A DNA stretch of 45,953 bases from a bacterium. GTDB taxonomy: Bacteria > Bacteroidota > Bacteroidia > Bacteroidales > Muribaculaceae. Location: positions 1 to 45,953 of the forward strand of contig SFVH01000023.1 in NCBI GenBank assembly GCA_004561555.1, written 5' to 3'. This document shows positions 7,453-15,545 of the stretch, in pieces. The notes beneath the pieces are model-generated. The model did not search any database. It saw only the letters and a program-made list of their open reading frames with translations, and had not been told where the DNA came from. Within the stretch, counting starts at the first letter, position 1; each line of letters starts with the position of its first letter. The position numbers and the translations under genes were made by a program.

Positions 7453-8811
7453 ATGAATCTGAAAAACCTTATCTTCCCGGCGATAATCGCCGCAGTGGCA
7501 TTGATTGACGGCTTTAGCGCCGAAAGCATGATGGCAATGGCTATCGTGGCAGGGGTGGCAGGAGGAAAACATGTGGCTGACGAACCGCTCACCACAGCCA
7601 TCACCAATGCCGAATCGCCCGACTTCCTCGTCAACGAGATTGACCGTCGCCTGGTGAAAATACGCCCGATGGCAACGCCTATCGACCAGCTCTCCCGATG
7701 GGCAGGCGCTAAAAAAGCCGGCAGCATGATTGTGGATTACTACTCGGTAGACACCCGCCCCACTTCGGTGACCGTAACCGCCGACTCCACCGGATGCACC
7801 TCGCCGGAGACTGCCTCAAGCCGCTATTCGACGGCAACGCTCTCCATTGACAATCCGGATGTCATCGAGGCATCGGAGACTCTGCTCGCTAAAGGCGTGC
7901 AAGGCTATCGCCCCGACGGAAAGACGCCAAGCAGCCAAGACCTCGTGCTCTATGTAGAGTCGAAAAACCAAGACAAAATCTTGGTGCACACAGTAAACGG
8001 TATGATTGGCGAAGACGGTGTCATCTGTGTGCCTTCTATCCCGGCCGACACTAAGCTCATACGCATGGGGCGTGCCGCTTCGGAGCTCGACGTGCAGACA
8101 GCTCAATTTGAGTCGCTACCGCAAAAGTCTCAAAACTTCTGCCAAATCTTCAAGATGCAAATTGAGCAAAGCACCCTCCAAAAAATCGCCAACAAGGAGG
8201 TGGGATGGACTTTCTCCGACCAAGAAGAGGCTGCCATCTACGACATGCGACTGGGCATGGAGAAAAACTTCCTCTTCGGCGTGAAAGGTAGAGTGAACGA
8301 CAGGGTCAAGAAGGAAGAAATCCTCCTCACCGGGGGCATCTGGGACCAAGCCGGCAACGAGTTTTCTTATAAAAAAGAGGAGTTTAACACAGACACTCTC
8401 GTGAAACTAATGCGCACAGCCTTTACCGGAAATGCCGGCAACAAGCGAAAAGTACTCATCGGAGGCTCCGGACTCATCGAGCGTCTCAACTGCTTGGAAT
8501 ATACCAAGACGGTAATGGCTGGAGAAAACATCGTGAAATGGGGCATCGATTTCTCGGAAATTCGCTCGAAGTTCGGCAAACTCTACGTGCTCCTCTCGGA
8601 GGTGTTTGACGAATGTGGCATGGAAGACGATGGCATCATCATCGACCCGGAATATCTCCAGAAATACAGCCACATCCCTTTCACCACCGAACAACTGAGC
8701 CTCAAGGAAGCGGGAGTGCGCAACACCGACGCCATCGTGCTCACCGAAGCCTCATGTGTCAACCTCCGCTATCCCAAAGCCCACACTCGCATCGTTTGCG
8801 AAAAGGCATAG
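7453..8811 (+). CDS. Phage-type major capsid-like protein
   Basis: A 452-residue protein that reads like the major capsid proteins of tailed phages infecting Bacteroidetes (HK97-fold, SU10-like). The segment DFLVNEIDRRLVKIRPMATP, then a region ending IVDYYSVDTRP, and a C-terminal half with repeated Asp/Glu-rich strands support this. The first 40 residues are unusually hydrophobic (LIFPAIIAAVALIDGF and MMAMAIVAGVAGG), which could be a membrane or assembly segment. No protease, terminase, tail or head-joining gene is adjacent. It forms a unit with the 118-aa gene, has a strong terminator at 8841-8883, and lies about 2 kb from a portal-like gene. The family call is from memory of sequence pattern and should be tested by profile or structure search. 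Encapsulin-like host use is a hypothesis. Confidence 0.65.
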   Translation: MNLKNLIFPAIIAAVALIDGFSAESMMAMAIVAGVAGGKHVADEPLTTAITNAESPDFLVNEIDRRLVKIRPMATPIDQLSRWAGAKKAGSMIVDYYSVDTRPTSVTVTADSTGCTSPETASSRYSTATLSIDNPDVIEASETLLAKGVQGYRPDGKTPSSQDLVLYVESKNQDKILVHTVNGMIGEDGVICVPSIPADTKLIRMGRAASELDVQTAQFESLPQKSQNFCQIFKMQIEQSTLQKIANKEVGWTFSDQEEAAIYDMRLGMEKNFLFGVKGRVNDRVKKEEILLTGGIWDQAGNEFSYKKEEFNTDTLVKLMRTAFTGNAGNKRKVLIGGSGLIERLNCLEYTKTVMAGENIVKWGIDFSEIRSKFGKLYVLLSEVFDECGMEDDGIIIDPEYLQKYSHIPFTTEQLSLKEAGVRNTDAIVLTEASCVNLRYPKAHTRIVCEKA

Positions 8812-8840
8812 TCTCGCACATTATTTTATTTAACTCGCAA

Positions 8841-8883
8841 AGAGCGGAAACCGACAATCCCGGTTTCCGCTCTTTTTCTTTTC
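8841..8883 (+). terminator. Terminator of the 118-aa/capsid-like unit
   Basis: A perfect 13-bp stem (8841-8853 with 8861-8873) and a 7-nt loop, followed by TTTTTCTTTT. It closes the rightward unit 30 nt after the capsid-like stop. Confidence 0.9.
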
Positions 8884-8902
8884 CTTACCCCACCCTCTAC
8901 AC

Positions 8903-8939
8903 AAAAATATAGGAGCTGTGTCTTCACAGACCCAGCTCC
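8903..8939 (-). terminator. Terminator of the OmpA/TPR lipoprotein gene
   Basis: A 12-bp stem (8912-8923 with 8928-8939, one mismatch) with a 4-nt loop is followed on the minus strand by TATATTTTTG. It is 30 nt beyond the leftward stop codon at 8970. Confidence 0.75.
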
Positions 8940-8969
8940 CCTTTCTACTTTTCTTATGATAAGATTTTT

Positions 8970-10658
8970 TTATAATTGCGAAACATTGTAAGCGGCAAAC
9001 TCCTTGTCGACAGCGGCACGAGCCTTCACAGAAGAGTCGAGAGCGGCAGCCTTGCGGAGATTTGCATATACGCCTTGCTCGTTGTTGGTGCGAGCAGCCA
9101 CAACAGCCATCATATAATAGGTTGTAGCGTTAGGCTCTGCCACAGCATTGAGAGTAGCTTGAGCTCCGCTGTAGTCCTTAGTAAGGATTTGAGCCAAAGC
9201 AGCGTTGTTAGTCTTGCTGTTGCCGAAAGCCTTCACAGCGGTTTGATAGTCGCCTTGACGGAGATAGTACACGCCGAGAGCGTCGTTTACGCCTTCAGCA
9301 TTGGCAGCAGCACCAAAATATTGACGTGCGGCATTGTAGTCTTTCTCAGCCAATTTCACCAAACCGAGATTCATATTCACCTCTTCGCTCTTAGGATTGA
9401 GGGCGGCAGCCTTCTCGAAGTTTTCCTTAGCGGCATTATACTTACCGTTGACATATTGAGCTTTACCGAGGTTGTTAAATGTACGATAGTCGTTAGGATA
9501 GAGTTTTGCAGCCTTAGCGTAGATGTCTTCTTTTTGCTTGTTGTCGTTGGTGAGAGTAGCAGCATAAAGGATCTCATCTACCGAAAGCTTTGAAGCATCA
9601 TCCTTGTATTGAGCGACAATCTCTTCGTCGCTACGGCCGATGGTGTTGATAGAAGCGGAGATGCGAGAGTAGCGAAGTTGCGGAAGAATCTCTTGAGCGA
9701 GTTGGTCGAAGACGCTTGAGAGGTTGCGGATTTCCTTTTCGCGTTGTTCCGGGTCTTTATACATAGAGAGGACGCTGAGGATGAGGTCCTTGTCTTGGAT
9801 GTTGCTTTCAGCCACCAAGCGTTGGAAGCCTTCCCAATCTTGAGCGGTAAACTCTGAAGTGATGTCGCCATAGTTGGTCACATTGCCCTTCTTGAAGTTC
9901 TTTTGCAGATAGTCGACGGTTGCATGCTCACGACGCTCGGAGAGCTTTTCGTTGTATTCCACGCCACCATCAGGCGATGCGAATGAAGAAACGTGGATGC
10001 CCTCAACCTCCATATTGTCGGCTGAAGTGGCTTGTGCCACTGCAGCATTGAAGTTGCTTACGGCTGTGCCTTCTTTCAATTCGGAAGCGCGCACGTTTGC
10101 TTGGTTGATGAGGAACATAAGGTCGGCATCAAGGATATCGTTAATCACACGTTGATACTTGTCGGCAGCTCCGGCAGGAACAACGGTTTGGGCATTAGCC
10201 AAAGTAGAGGTTGCAAGCACGCCCTCGCCTACCTTTACAGCCGGCAATGCGTAAGTGTTTTTGCCTTGAGTCACGGAGAAGTCGAGATAGAGGTCGCTCT
10301 TCATCATTTCCGGAGTGTAGACAAATGCCACCGGGATAGAAACGGTAGCACCGTTGCTATAGCTGATAACCGGGTTATTGCCCTTCACCTTTTCACCTTG
10401 AAATACAAATGACTCTGAAGCTTGACGAAGCTCATCGCCATACACGAGATAAGGAGTAACGGTTACTTCGGCGTTTTTCTTAAAGAATTTTTGGGGTACA
10501 TTAGCAGTGATGGTGCCCGGCACTACATCGCCCACTACTTCAAGAGGAGTAGGGTCGGTAGAAAAATATTCCGCTGCAAACGGACCCATCTTCTTGTTAC
10601 AACCGGTAAGCACAATTGCTGCGCCTGCCAAAACATACAAACTGATTTTTTTGTCCAT
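8970..10658 (-). CDS. Outer-membrane lipoprotein with OmpA-like and TPR domains
   Basis: A 562-residue protein with a lipoprotein signal MDKKISLYVLAGAAIVLTGC, the lipid-carrying Cys being at residue 20. An N-terminal beta-rich region (residues about 30-180) precedes an OmpA C-terminal-like peptidoglycan-binding segment containing HVSSFASPDGGVEYNEKLSERR. The C-terminal third is tetratricopeptide repeats, for example FNNLGKAQYVNGKYNAAKENF and VNMNLGLVKLAEKDYNAARQYF. Such proteins are common Bacteroidales surface or periplasmic anchors. I chose the start at 10658 because the lipoprotein signal begins there and the promoter core at 10696-10703 excludes the longer frame. It lies on the opposite strand between the capsid-like and portal-like genes, with its own promoter and terminator, so any functional link is unproven. 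Confidence 0.88.
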   Translation of the reverse strand: MDKKISLYVLAGAAIVLTGCNKKMGPFAAEYFSTDPTPLEVVGDVVPGTITANVPQKFFKKNAEVTVTPYLVYGDELRQASESFVFQGEKVKGNNPVISYSNGATVSIPVAFVYTPEMMKSDLYLDFSVTQGKNTYALPAVKVGEGVLATSTLANAQTVVPAGAADKYQRVINDILDADLMFLINQANVRASELKEGTAVSNFNAAVAQATSADNMEVEGIHVSSFASPDGGVEYNEKLSERREHATVDYLQKNFKKGNVTNYGDITSEFTAQDWEGFQRLVAESNIQDKDLILSVLSMYKDPEQREKEIRNLSSVFDQLAQEILPQLRYSRISASINTIGRSDEEIVAQYKDDASKLSVDEILYAATLTNDNKQKEDIYAKAAKLYPNDYRTFNNLGKAQYVNGKYNAAKENFEKAAALNPKSEEVNMNLGLVKLAEKDYNAARQYFGAAANAEGVNDALGVYYLRQGDYQTAVKAFGNSKTNNAALAQILTKDYSGAQATLNAVAEPNATTYYMMAVVAARTNNEQGVYANLRKAAALDSSVKARAAVDKEFAAYNVSQL

Positions 10659-10695
10659 AATATGATATGATTTGAAAATACTCTCTTTAGTAGCG

Positions 10696-10703
10696 CAAAG
10701 ATA
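10696..10703 (-). promoter_or_regulatory. Promoter core of the OmpA/TPR gene
   Basis: CAAAGATA reads TATCTTTG leftwards, 37 nt before the start codon. Confidence 0.65.
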
Positions 10704-10795
10704 CAAGAGTTTTTTGAATATGCACACACAATTAACTATGTTTTACATAATATTTTTAATTATTCCTTTTTATGACCTATTTTTATGGATTACAC

Positions 10796-10803
10796 TACCT
10801 TTG
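10796..10803 (+). promoter_or_regulatory. Promoter core of the portal-like gene
   Basis: TAccTTTG, an exact host-type core, 21 nt before the ATG at 10825. No clear TTTG is seen at -33. Confidence 0.6.
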
Positions 10804-10824
10804 CATTACAAATTTCACAACAAC

Positions 10825-12165
10825 ATGAACCCTGAAGAACACACAAAAACCATGCTCCTCCTCGAGGAAGCCCACAAAGCATGGAGCGAAATGCAAGAAA
10901 TACGCTCCAAACGCGACCGCAATAAAGACTTCACCTACGGCAACCAATGGCGCGACAAGATGAAAAACGACGACGGCATAGTGGTGACAGAGCGTGAATG
11001 GATGAAAAGCCAAGGGCGCGAACCGTACACCAACAATCTCATTCGCCAACTGGTGAAGAGCGTCGTGGGGCGCTTCCGCTCAAAAATCGCCGACGAAAGC
11101 GACGGCAACACCGACCTCAACGAGCTCGACAGCCGCTCCCTCGAAGAGTTTCTCATCTCTGGTTGTTGCTTTCAGCGCATCACCTCGCCACAGAAGGTCG
11201 ACATCGTTTCGCCCGAGAGGATGTTTTTGCGCATCGGCACCGACCCGCTCGGGCGCGACTGCACGATGATAGGGATGCTCCACGATATGCCCCTGGCGGA
11301 GGTGGTGAAGCGTTTCAACGGCGGCAACCGCGACAAAGCGTTGGACATCTGCCACATCTACAACGACAACGACGCTCATGGCAGCGGCTCGTTTTTCACG
11401 CCCTCCCTGCCGGCAAGAGTCAGAGTGATTGAGATGTGGAAGCAAGTGCACATCGAAGGCTACGACTGCCACGACCGCGCCACCGGCGATTGGTATTTTC
11501 AAGAAGGTGGCAACAGCAAGCCCTTGAGCGACAGCGTGGAGCGCCGATGGACGATGCTCTCCCATTGGCAATGCTACTGGCTCACTCCCGACGGCTCACT
11601 CCTTTCCACCTACTCCTCTCCGTATGCCCATGCCGCCCACCCTTTCGTGTTTAAGCTATACCCCTACACCGACGGCGAGGTACACTCGCTGGTGGAAGAC
11701 ATCATCGACCAGCAAAAACACATCAACCGCCTTATCACTCTCGTAGACAACATCATGAGCATCAGTGCCAAAGGGGTGTTGCTCTATCCCGACAACATCC
11801 TCCCTCACGGATACACATGGAAAGACCTGCGCAACGCTTGGGCGCGACCAAACGCCATCATCCCCTATCACCCCCACTATGCAAGCGGTGGCGGCGACCT
11901 CCCTCAGCAGATTTCCACCAACGCCACCGGCATCGGCGCCTACGAAATGGTAAATCTGCAAATGAACTTGTTTGAAAAGATTTCGGGAGTGAACAGCGCT
12001 CTGCAGGGGCAAGCGGAGAAAAATGCCGGCGCTCAACTCTACGAAAGTCAGATAGCCAACGCCACCATCTCGCTCGCCGACATCTTCGAGACGTTTAACA
12101 ACTTTCGCCTCAACCGCAACAACAAGATAGCACAATCATCTATCATCCAGGATTTTAGCCGCTAA
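10825..12165 (+). CDS. Phage portal-like protein, apparently short at the C-terminus
   Basis: A 446-residue protein resembling portal proteins of tailed phages found in Bacteroidetes. An N-terminal helical region (HKAWSEMQEIRSKRDRNKDF, then YGNQWRD) is followed by a stem and wing region with VSPERMFLR and VIEMWKQVHIEGY. Later come the helices LVEDIIDQQKHINRLITLVDN and, after ISGVNSALQGQ, GAQLYESQIANATISLADIFE. Portals of this kind usually continue after the long helix into a clip/crown domain; here the frame stops 11 residues after NNRNNKIA-like sequence (RLNRNNKIAQ), and no continuation is seen in other frames. It may be a truncated remnant or a trimmed domesticated version. It has its own host-type promoter and is followed 69 nt later by the lptD promoter. 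The family call is from sequence pattern only. Confidence 0.65.
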   Translation: MNPEEHTKTMLLLEEAHKAWSEMQEIRSKRDRNKDFTYGNQWRDKMKNDDGIVVTEREWMKSQGREPYTNNLIRQLVKSVVGRFRSKIADESDGNTDLNELDSRSLEEFLISGCCFQRITSPQKVDIVSPERMFLRIGTDPLGRDCTMIGMLHDMPLAEVVKRFNGGNRDKALDICHIYNDNDAHGSGSFFTPSLPARVRVIEMWKQVHIEGYDCHDRATGDWYFQEGGNSKPLSDSVERRWTMLSHWQCYWLTPDGSLLSTYSSPYAHAAHPFVFKLYPYTDGEVHSLVEDIIDQQKHINRLITLVDNIMSISAKGVLLYPDNILPHGYTWKDLRNAWARPNAIIPYHPHYASGGGDLPQQISTNATGIGAYEMVNLQMNLFEKISGVNSALQGQAEKNAGAQLYESQIANATISLADIFETFNNFRLNRNNKIAQSSIIQDFSR

Positions 12166-12234
12166 AATCAAAATTTTATCACCGCTTCATAGCATAAAAA
12201 CGGCAGAAATATCGATTATTCCACGCTTTTTGCG

Positions 12235-12242
12235 TAATTTTG
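12235..12242 (+). promoter_or_regulatory. Promoter core of lptD
   Basis: TAatTTTG at 12235-12242 is an exact core. It covers the TTG at 12240, which therefore cannot be the start codon, and supports the TTG at 12270. Confidence 0.65.
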
Positions 12243-12269
12243 CACCGAATATTGCCAAGAGAGTACGCT

Positions 12270-15188
12270 TTGAAGCAAATATATATATACATAGCATTGG
12301 CTTTATGCCTGTCGACGGCAGTCTTCGCCCGTCCGCAAGCACAATCTTCGACAACCCCTTCTGATGCCGACAGCACATCGGTGGCAAAAGAGGTTGTCGA
12401 CACCGTACCCTCACGACGCATCACCATCTCCACCCCGCGCATCGACTCCATCCGCAACGCCATGTGGCGGCTACGCAACCTCGACATCAAGGAGCGACCA
12501 TCACTGCGTGTGGCTGAAAGCTCCGACACCGGAAGGCTCTCGATGCCCGCTGCCGAGCCTGCCGACAGCTCTCTCATCGAAGCCTTCGAGAAAGCCGATG
12601 CCGAGCCCGACACCACCGCCGTGGCTGCCGCCGACAGCTCCGGCATCAGAGTGGTAAGGGAGCCAGTAGACATCGACCATGTGGTGGATTTCTCTGCCAA
12701 AGACTCGCTGGTGTTGATGGGACAAAACACCGCATACATGTACGGCGAAAGCAAAGTGGTATATTCCGACCTCGACCTCGCCGCCGACGAGATTCATATG
12801 GACATGAAAGAAAGCCTCGTCTATGCCGTAGGGCGAAAAGACTCCACCGACGAAGTGGTAGGCTCCCCGGTGTTTAAAGACCGCAGCGGCGAATATGAGT
12901 CGAAGACCATGACCTACAACTTCAAAACTCAAAAAGGATATATCACCGACGTGGTGACACAGCAAGGCGAAGGATACCTCATCGGCGGACGCACAAAAAA
13001 GATGGACGACAACACCTACAACATCGTCGACGGTAAATACACCACCTGCGACGACCACGACCATCCCCACTTCTACTTCCAACTCACCAAAGGAAAGATG
13101 CGCCCCAAGAAAGACATCGTCACCGGCCCGGCATACATGGTGATGTGCGACGTGCCGCTACCATTGGCTGTGCCCTTCGGATACTTCCCCTTCACTTCCA
13201 AATACTCCTCCGGAGTGATTTTTCCCACCTTCGGCGACGACTATCAGCGAGGTTTTTATCTGCGCGACGGCGGCTACTACTTCGCCATCAACGACTACGT
13301 CGACCTGGCGCTGACCGGAGAAATCTACACCAAAGGGTCGTGGGGACTGGCGGCAAAGTCGACCTACCGCAAACGCTACAAGTTTTCGGGCAACTTCGAC
13401 ATGAGCTACCTCATCACAGTCACCGGCGACAAAGGCTCTCCCGACTATGTGAAGCAGAAAAACTTCCGCATAGGGTGGACTCACTCGCAAGATGCCAAAG
13501 CCAACCCCAACATGACGTTCTCCGCAAGCGTAAACTTCGCCACCTCCGGCTATTCGCGCAACGACCTCAACAGCTATTACAACGAGTCGTTTACGGAAAA
13601 CACCAAAAACAGCACCATCAACCTCAGCTATCGTTTCAGCTCAAAGTTTCAGATGTCGACCACAGCCTCTATAGCGCAACGCACCCAAGACTCCACACTC
13701 TCGGTGTCGTTTCCCAACATAACGCTATCGCTGTCGCAGGTGGCTCCCTTCAAGCGCAAACGAGCCGTAGGACAAGAGCGTTGGTATGAGAAAATCAAAC
13801 TGAGCTACACCGGTACGTTTCAAAACAGCCTCACCGCTCATCAAAACGAGTTTTTCAAAAAAAGCCTCGTCAAAGACTGGAGCAACGGTATGCGCCACTC
13901 CGTGCCCGTGTCAGCCACCTTCAACCTATTCAACTACATCAACGTGTCGCCGAGCATCTCGATGAACGATCGCATGTACACTCGCAAGATACGCCGCGCG
14001 TGGGACTCCGCAGCTTCGGCTGAAGTGCAAGACACCACCTACAATTTCTACAACGTCTTCGACTTCAACGCCTCAATCTCGTTTGACACGAAAATCTACG
14101 GCTTCTTCCGCCCGGCAAAATTCCTCGGTGACAAGGTGAAGATGATACGCCACGTGTTAAGCCCATCGGTGTCGTTCAGCGCCTCGCCCGACTTCTCACA
14201 GCCCGGTTGGGGATACTACGGCTCCTACGACTACATCGACATGCAAGGCAAAGCGCAACAACGAAAATACAGCTACTTCGGCAGCAACATCTTCGGCTCC
14301 GTGGGACAAGGAAAAACCGGCATGGTGAGCGTAGCGCTATCTAACAATATTGAGATGAAGGTGAAAAACGATGCCGACAGCACCGGCGTGAAGAAAATTT
14401 CGCTCATCGAAAACTTCACAATTTCACAAAGCTACAACTTCGCCGCCGACTCTATGCGTTGGAGCAACGTCAACACGTCGTTAGCGCTCAGATTAGCAAA
14501 AAATTTCAACCTCAACCTCTCCGCCACATGGGACCCTTACACCTACCGCCTCAACGCCTCCGGCAACCCGGTGAAGGTCGACGTGCCCCGATGGAAGGCT
14601 GGCAAAGGATGGGTGAAACTCTCAAGTACCGGCACCTCTTTCAGCTACACCTTTAATAATCAAACGTTTCAACGAAAAAAGAAAACCAACTCGGACAACA
14701 ACGATAAATCGCCGCAAAACTACCCCGACGACCACTCCACTCCGCCCGACAATGCCGCCACCAACCCCAAAGGCGGCAAAGACAACGACTCTTCGTTGCA
14801 ACTCGACGACGACGGGTATGTGCATTGGAGTTTCCCATGGAGCTTGACATTCAACTACTCCGTGAACTACTCCTACGGCTCGTTTGACTACGAAAAACTC
14901 GACTACCGCGGAAAAATCACCCAAAACCTCAGTTTCAGCGGACGTGTGCAACCCACCAAAGGGTGGAACTTCTCTTTCTCCTCGAGCTACAACTTCGACA
15001 CCCACAAACTGGCATACATGAACTGCACCATCACCCGCGACCTCCACTGCTTCCAAATGAGCGCCAGCTTCGTGCCCGTAGGTCCTTACAAGAGCTACAA
15101 CTTCCACATCGCCGTGAAATCATCGCTCCTCCAAGACCTCAAATACGACAAGCGTAGCAGCCGAAACAACGGCGTGGAATGGTATTAA
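12270..15188 (+). CDS. lptD: LPS-assembly outer-membrane protein LptD (OstA family)
   Basis: A 972-residue outer-membrane translocon subunit that inserts lipopolysaccharide into the outer leaflet. An unusual TTG start at 12270 gives a signal peptide (KQIYIYIALALCLSTAVFA). A Ser/Asp/Thr-rich linker follows. Next is an OstA/LptA-like beta-jellyroll (residues about 140-290, with YSDLDLAADEIHMDMKESLVYAVG and GYLIGGRTKK). From VPLPLAVPFGYFPF onward it is a large beta-barrel, rich in alternating aromatic strands and ending in a Tyr. A charged, low-complexity loop (about residues 800-850, KKTNSDNNDKSPQN) sits inside the barrel. Length agrees with Bacteroidetes LptD. The gene has its own promoter, separate from the portal-like gene. 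No lptE is adjacent. Confidence 0.9.
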   Translation: MKQIYIYIALALCLSTAVFARPQAQSSTTPSDADSTSVAKEVVDTVPSRRITISTPRIDSIRNAMWRLRNLDIKERPSLRVAESSDTGRLSMPAAEPADSSLIEAFEKADAEPDTTAVAAADSSGIRVVREPVDIDHVVDFSAKDSLVLMGQNTAYMYGESKVVYSDLDLAADEIHMDMKESLVYAVGRKDSTDEVVGSPVFKDRSGEYESKTMTYNFKTQKGYITDVVTQQGEGYLIGGRTKKMDDNTYNIVDGKYTTCDDHDHPHFYFQLTKGKMRPKKDIVTGPAYMVMCDVPLPLAVPFGYFPFTSKYSSGVIFPTFGDDYQRGFYLRDGGYYFAINDYVDLALTGEIYTKGSWGLAAKSTYRKRYKFSGNFDMSYLITVTGDKGSPDYVKQKNFRIGWTHSQDAKANPNMTFSASVNFATSGYSRNDLNSYYNESFTENTKNSTINLSYRFSSKFQMSTTASIAQRTQDSTLSVSFPNITLSLSQVAPFKRKRAVGQERWYEKIKLSYTGTFQNSLTAHQNEFFKKSLVKDWSNGMRHSVPVSATFNLFNYINVSPSISMNDRMYTRKIRRAWDSAASAEVQDTTYNFYNVFDFNASISFDTKIYGFFRPAKFLGDKVKMIRHVLSPSVSFSASPDFSQPGWGYYGSYDYIDMQGKAQQRKYSYFGSNIFGSVGQGKTGMVSVALSNNIEMKVKNDADSTGVKKISLIENFTISQSYNFAADSMRWSNVNTSLALRLAKNFNLNLSATWDPYTYRLNASGNPVKVDVPRWKAGKGWVKLSSTGTSFSYTFNNQTFQRKKKTNSDNNDKSPQNYPDDHSTPPDNAATNPKGGKDNDSSLQLDDDGYVHWSFPWSLTFNYSVNYSYGSFDYEKLDYRGKITQNLSFSGRVQPTKGWNFSFSSSYNFDTHKLAYMNCTITRDLHCFQMSASFVPVGPYKSYNFHIAVKSSLLQDLKYDKRSSRNNGVEWY

Positions 15189-15218
15189 CCCAAAACGGTA
15201 ATCAGGACGTTATGGGTT
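15187..15218. repeat. Inverted repeat after lptD
   Basis: Arms 15187-15197 and 15208-15218 pair over 11 bp with one mismatch, overlapping the lptD stop codon. No T-run follows on the plus strand (an A-run does), so it is not a typical terminator. Its left arm shares 15 bases (TTAACCCAAAACGGT) with 21359-21373. The rest of the gap to 15317 shows nothing I can name. Confidence 0.4.
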
Positions 15219-15317
15219 AAAAAAATAATTGTGCCCACACACAATATCATAGGCAACACTTGCGTTATCTTATCGTAAGAAATCAGAATTATTCATTTTA
15301 CAAAAACGTGTTTGCCT

Positions 15318-15482
15318 ATGCAAAAAACTTCTACTCAATTACTTCCTTCAAACAGCGACAACAGGCAGTTGAATGTCGCATCACCAAAAAAATCAACGAT
15401 TGAATTCCTGAAGCAGTTTGCACGCGCTTATTCCTATCAGCGTCAAATGCCTTATCAATTAGGACACTTCATCGCTAACTAA
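15318..15482 (+). CDS. Conserved-looking 54-aa small protein
   Basis: A short gene of 54 codons. The N-terminal half is polar (Gln/Ser/Thr/Asn). The C-terminal half has a probable helix, TIEFLKQFARAYSYQRQM, and ends in LGHFIAN. I recall short Bacteroidales proteins with a similar FLKQFARAY helix and an LGxFIAN ending; their function is unknown to me. It has no signal peptide or membrane segment. A hairpin (15491-15522) follows 8 nt after the stop, and tilS starts 63 nt after the stop, so it is probably its own short transcript or a leader cistron for tilS. No exact TAnnTTTG core is seen upstream. Coding status rests on the ordered composition and position. Confidence 0.65.
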   Translation: MQKTSTQLLPSNSDNRQLNVASPKKSTIEFLKQFARAYSYQRQMPYQLGHFIAN

Positions 15483-15490
15483 AAAGAGTG

Positions 15491-15522
15491 GAAGGGCTTC
15501 GGATATCTATCTGCAGCCCTTC
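15491..15522 (+). terminator. Hairpin after the 54-aa gene
   Basis: An 8-bp perfect stem (15491-15498 with 15515-15522) with a 16-nt loop. The tail is only moderately T-rich (CGTCATTTCC), so it is a weak terminator or an attenuating hairpin before tilS. Confidence 0.4.
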
Positions 15523-15545
15523 GTCATTTCCTTCTCTCTCGATAT

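Noticed and set aside
7453..8811. Calling the capsid-like protein a classical encapsulin
   Set aside because: The sequence resembles phage major capsid proteins of Bacteroidetes phages, and a portal-like gene is nearby; encapsulin signatures are not seen. A shell role stays a hypothesis only.
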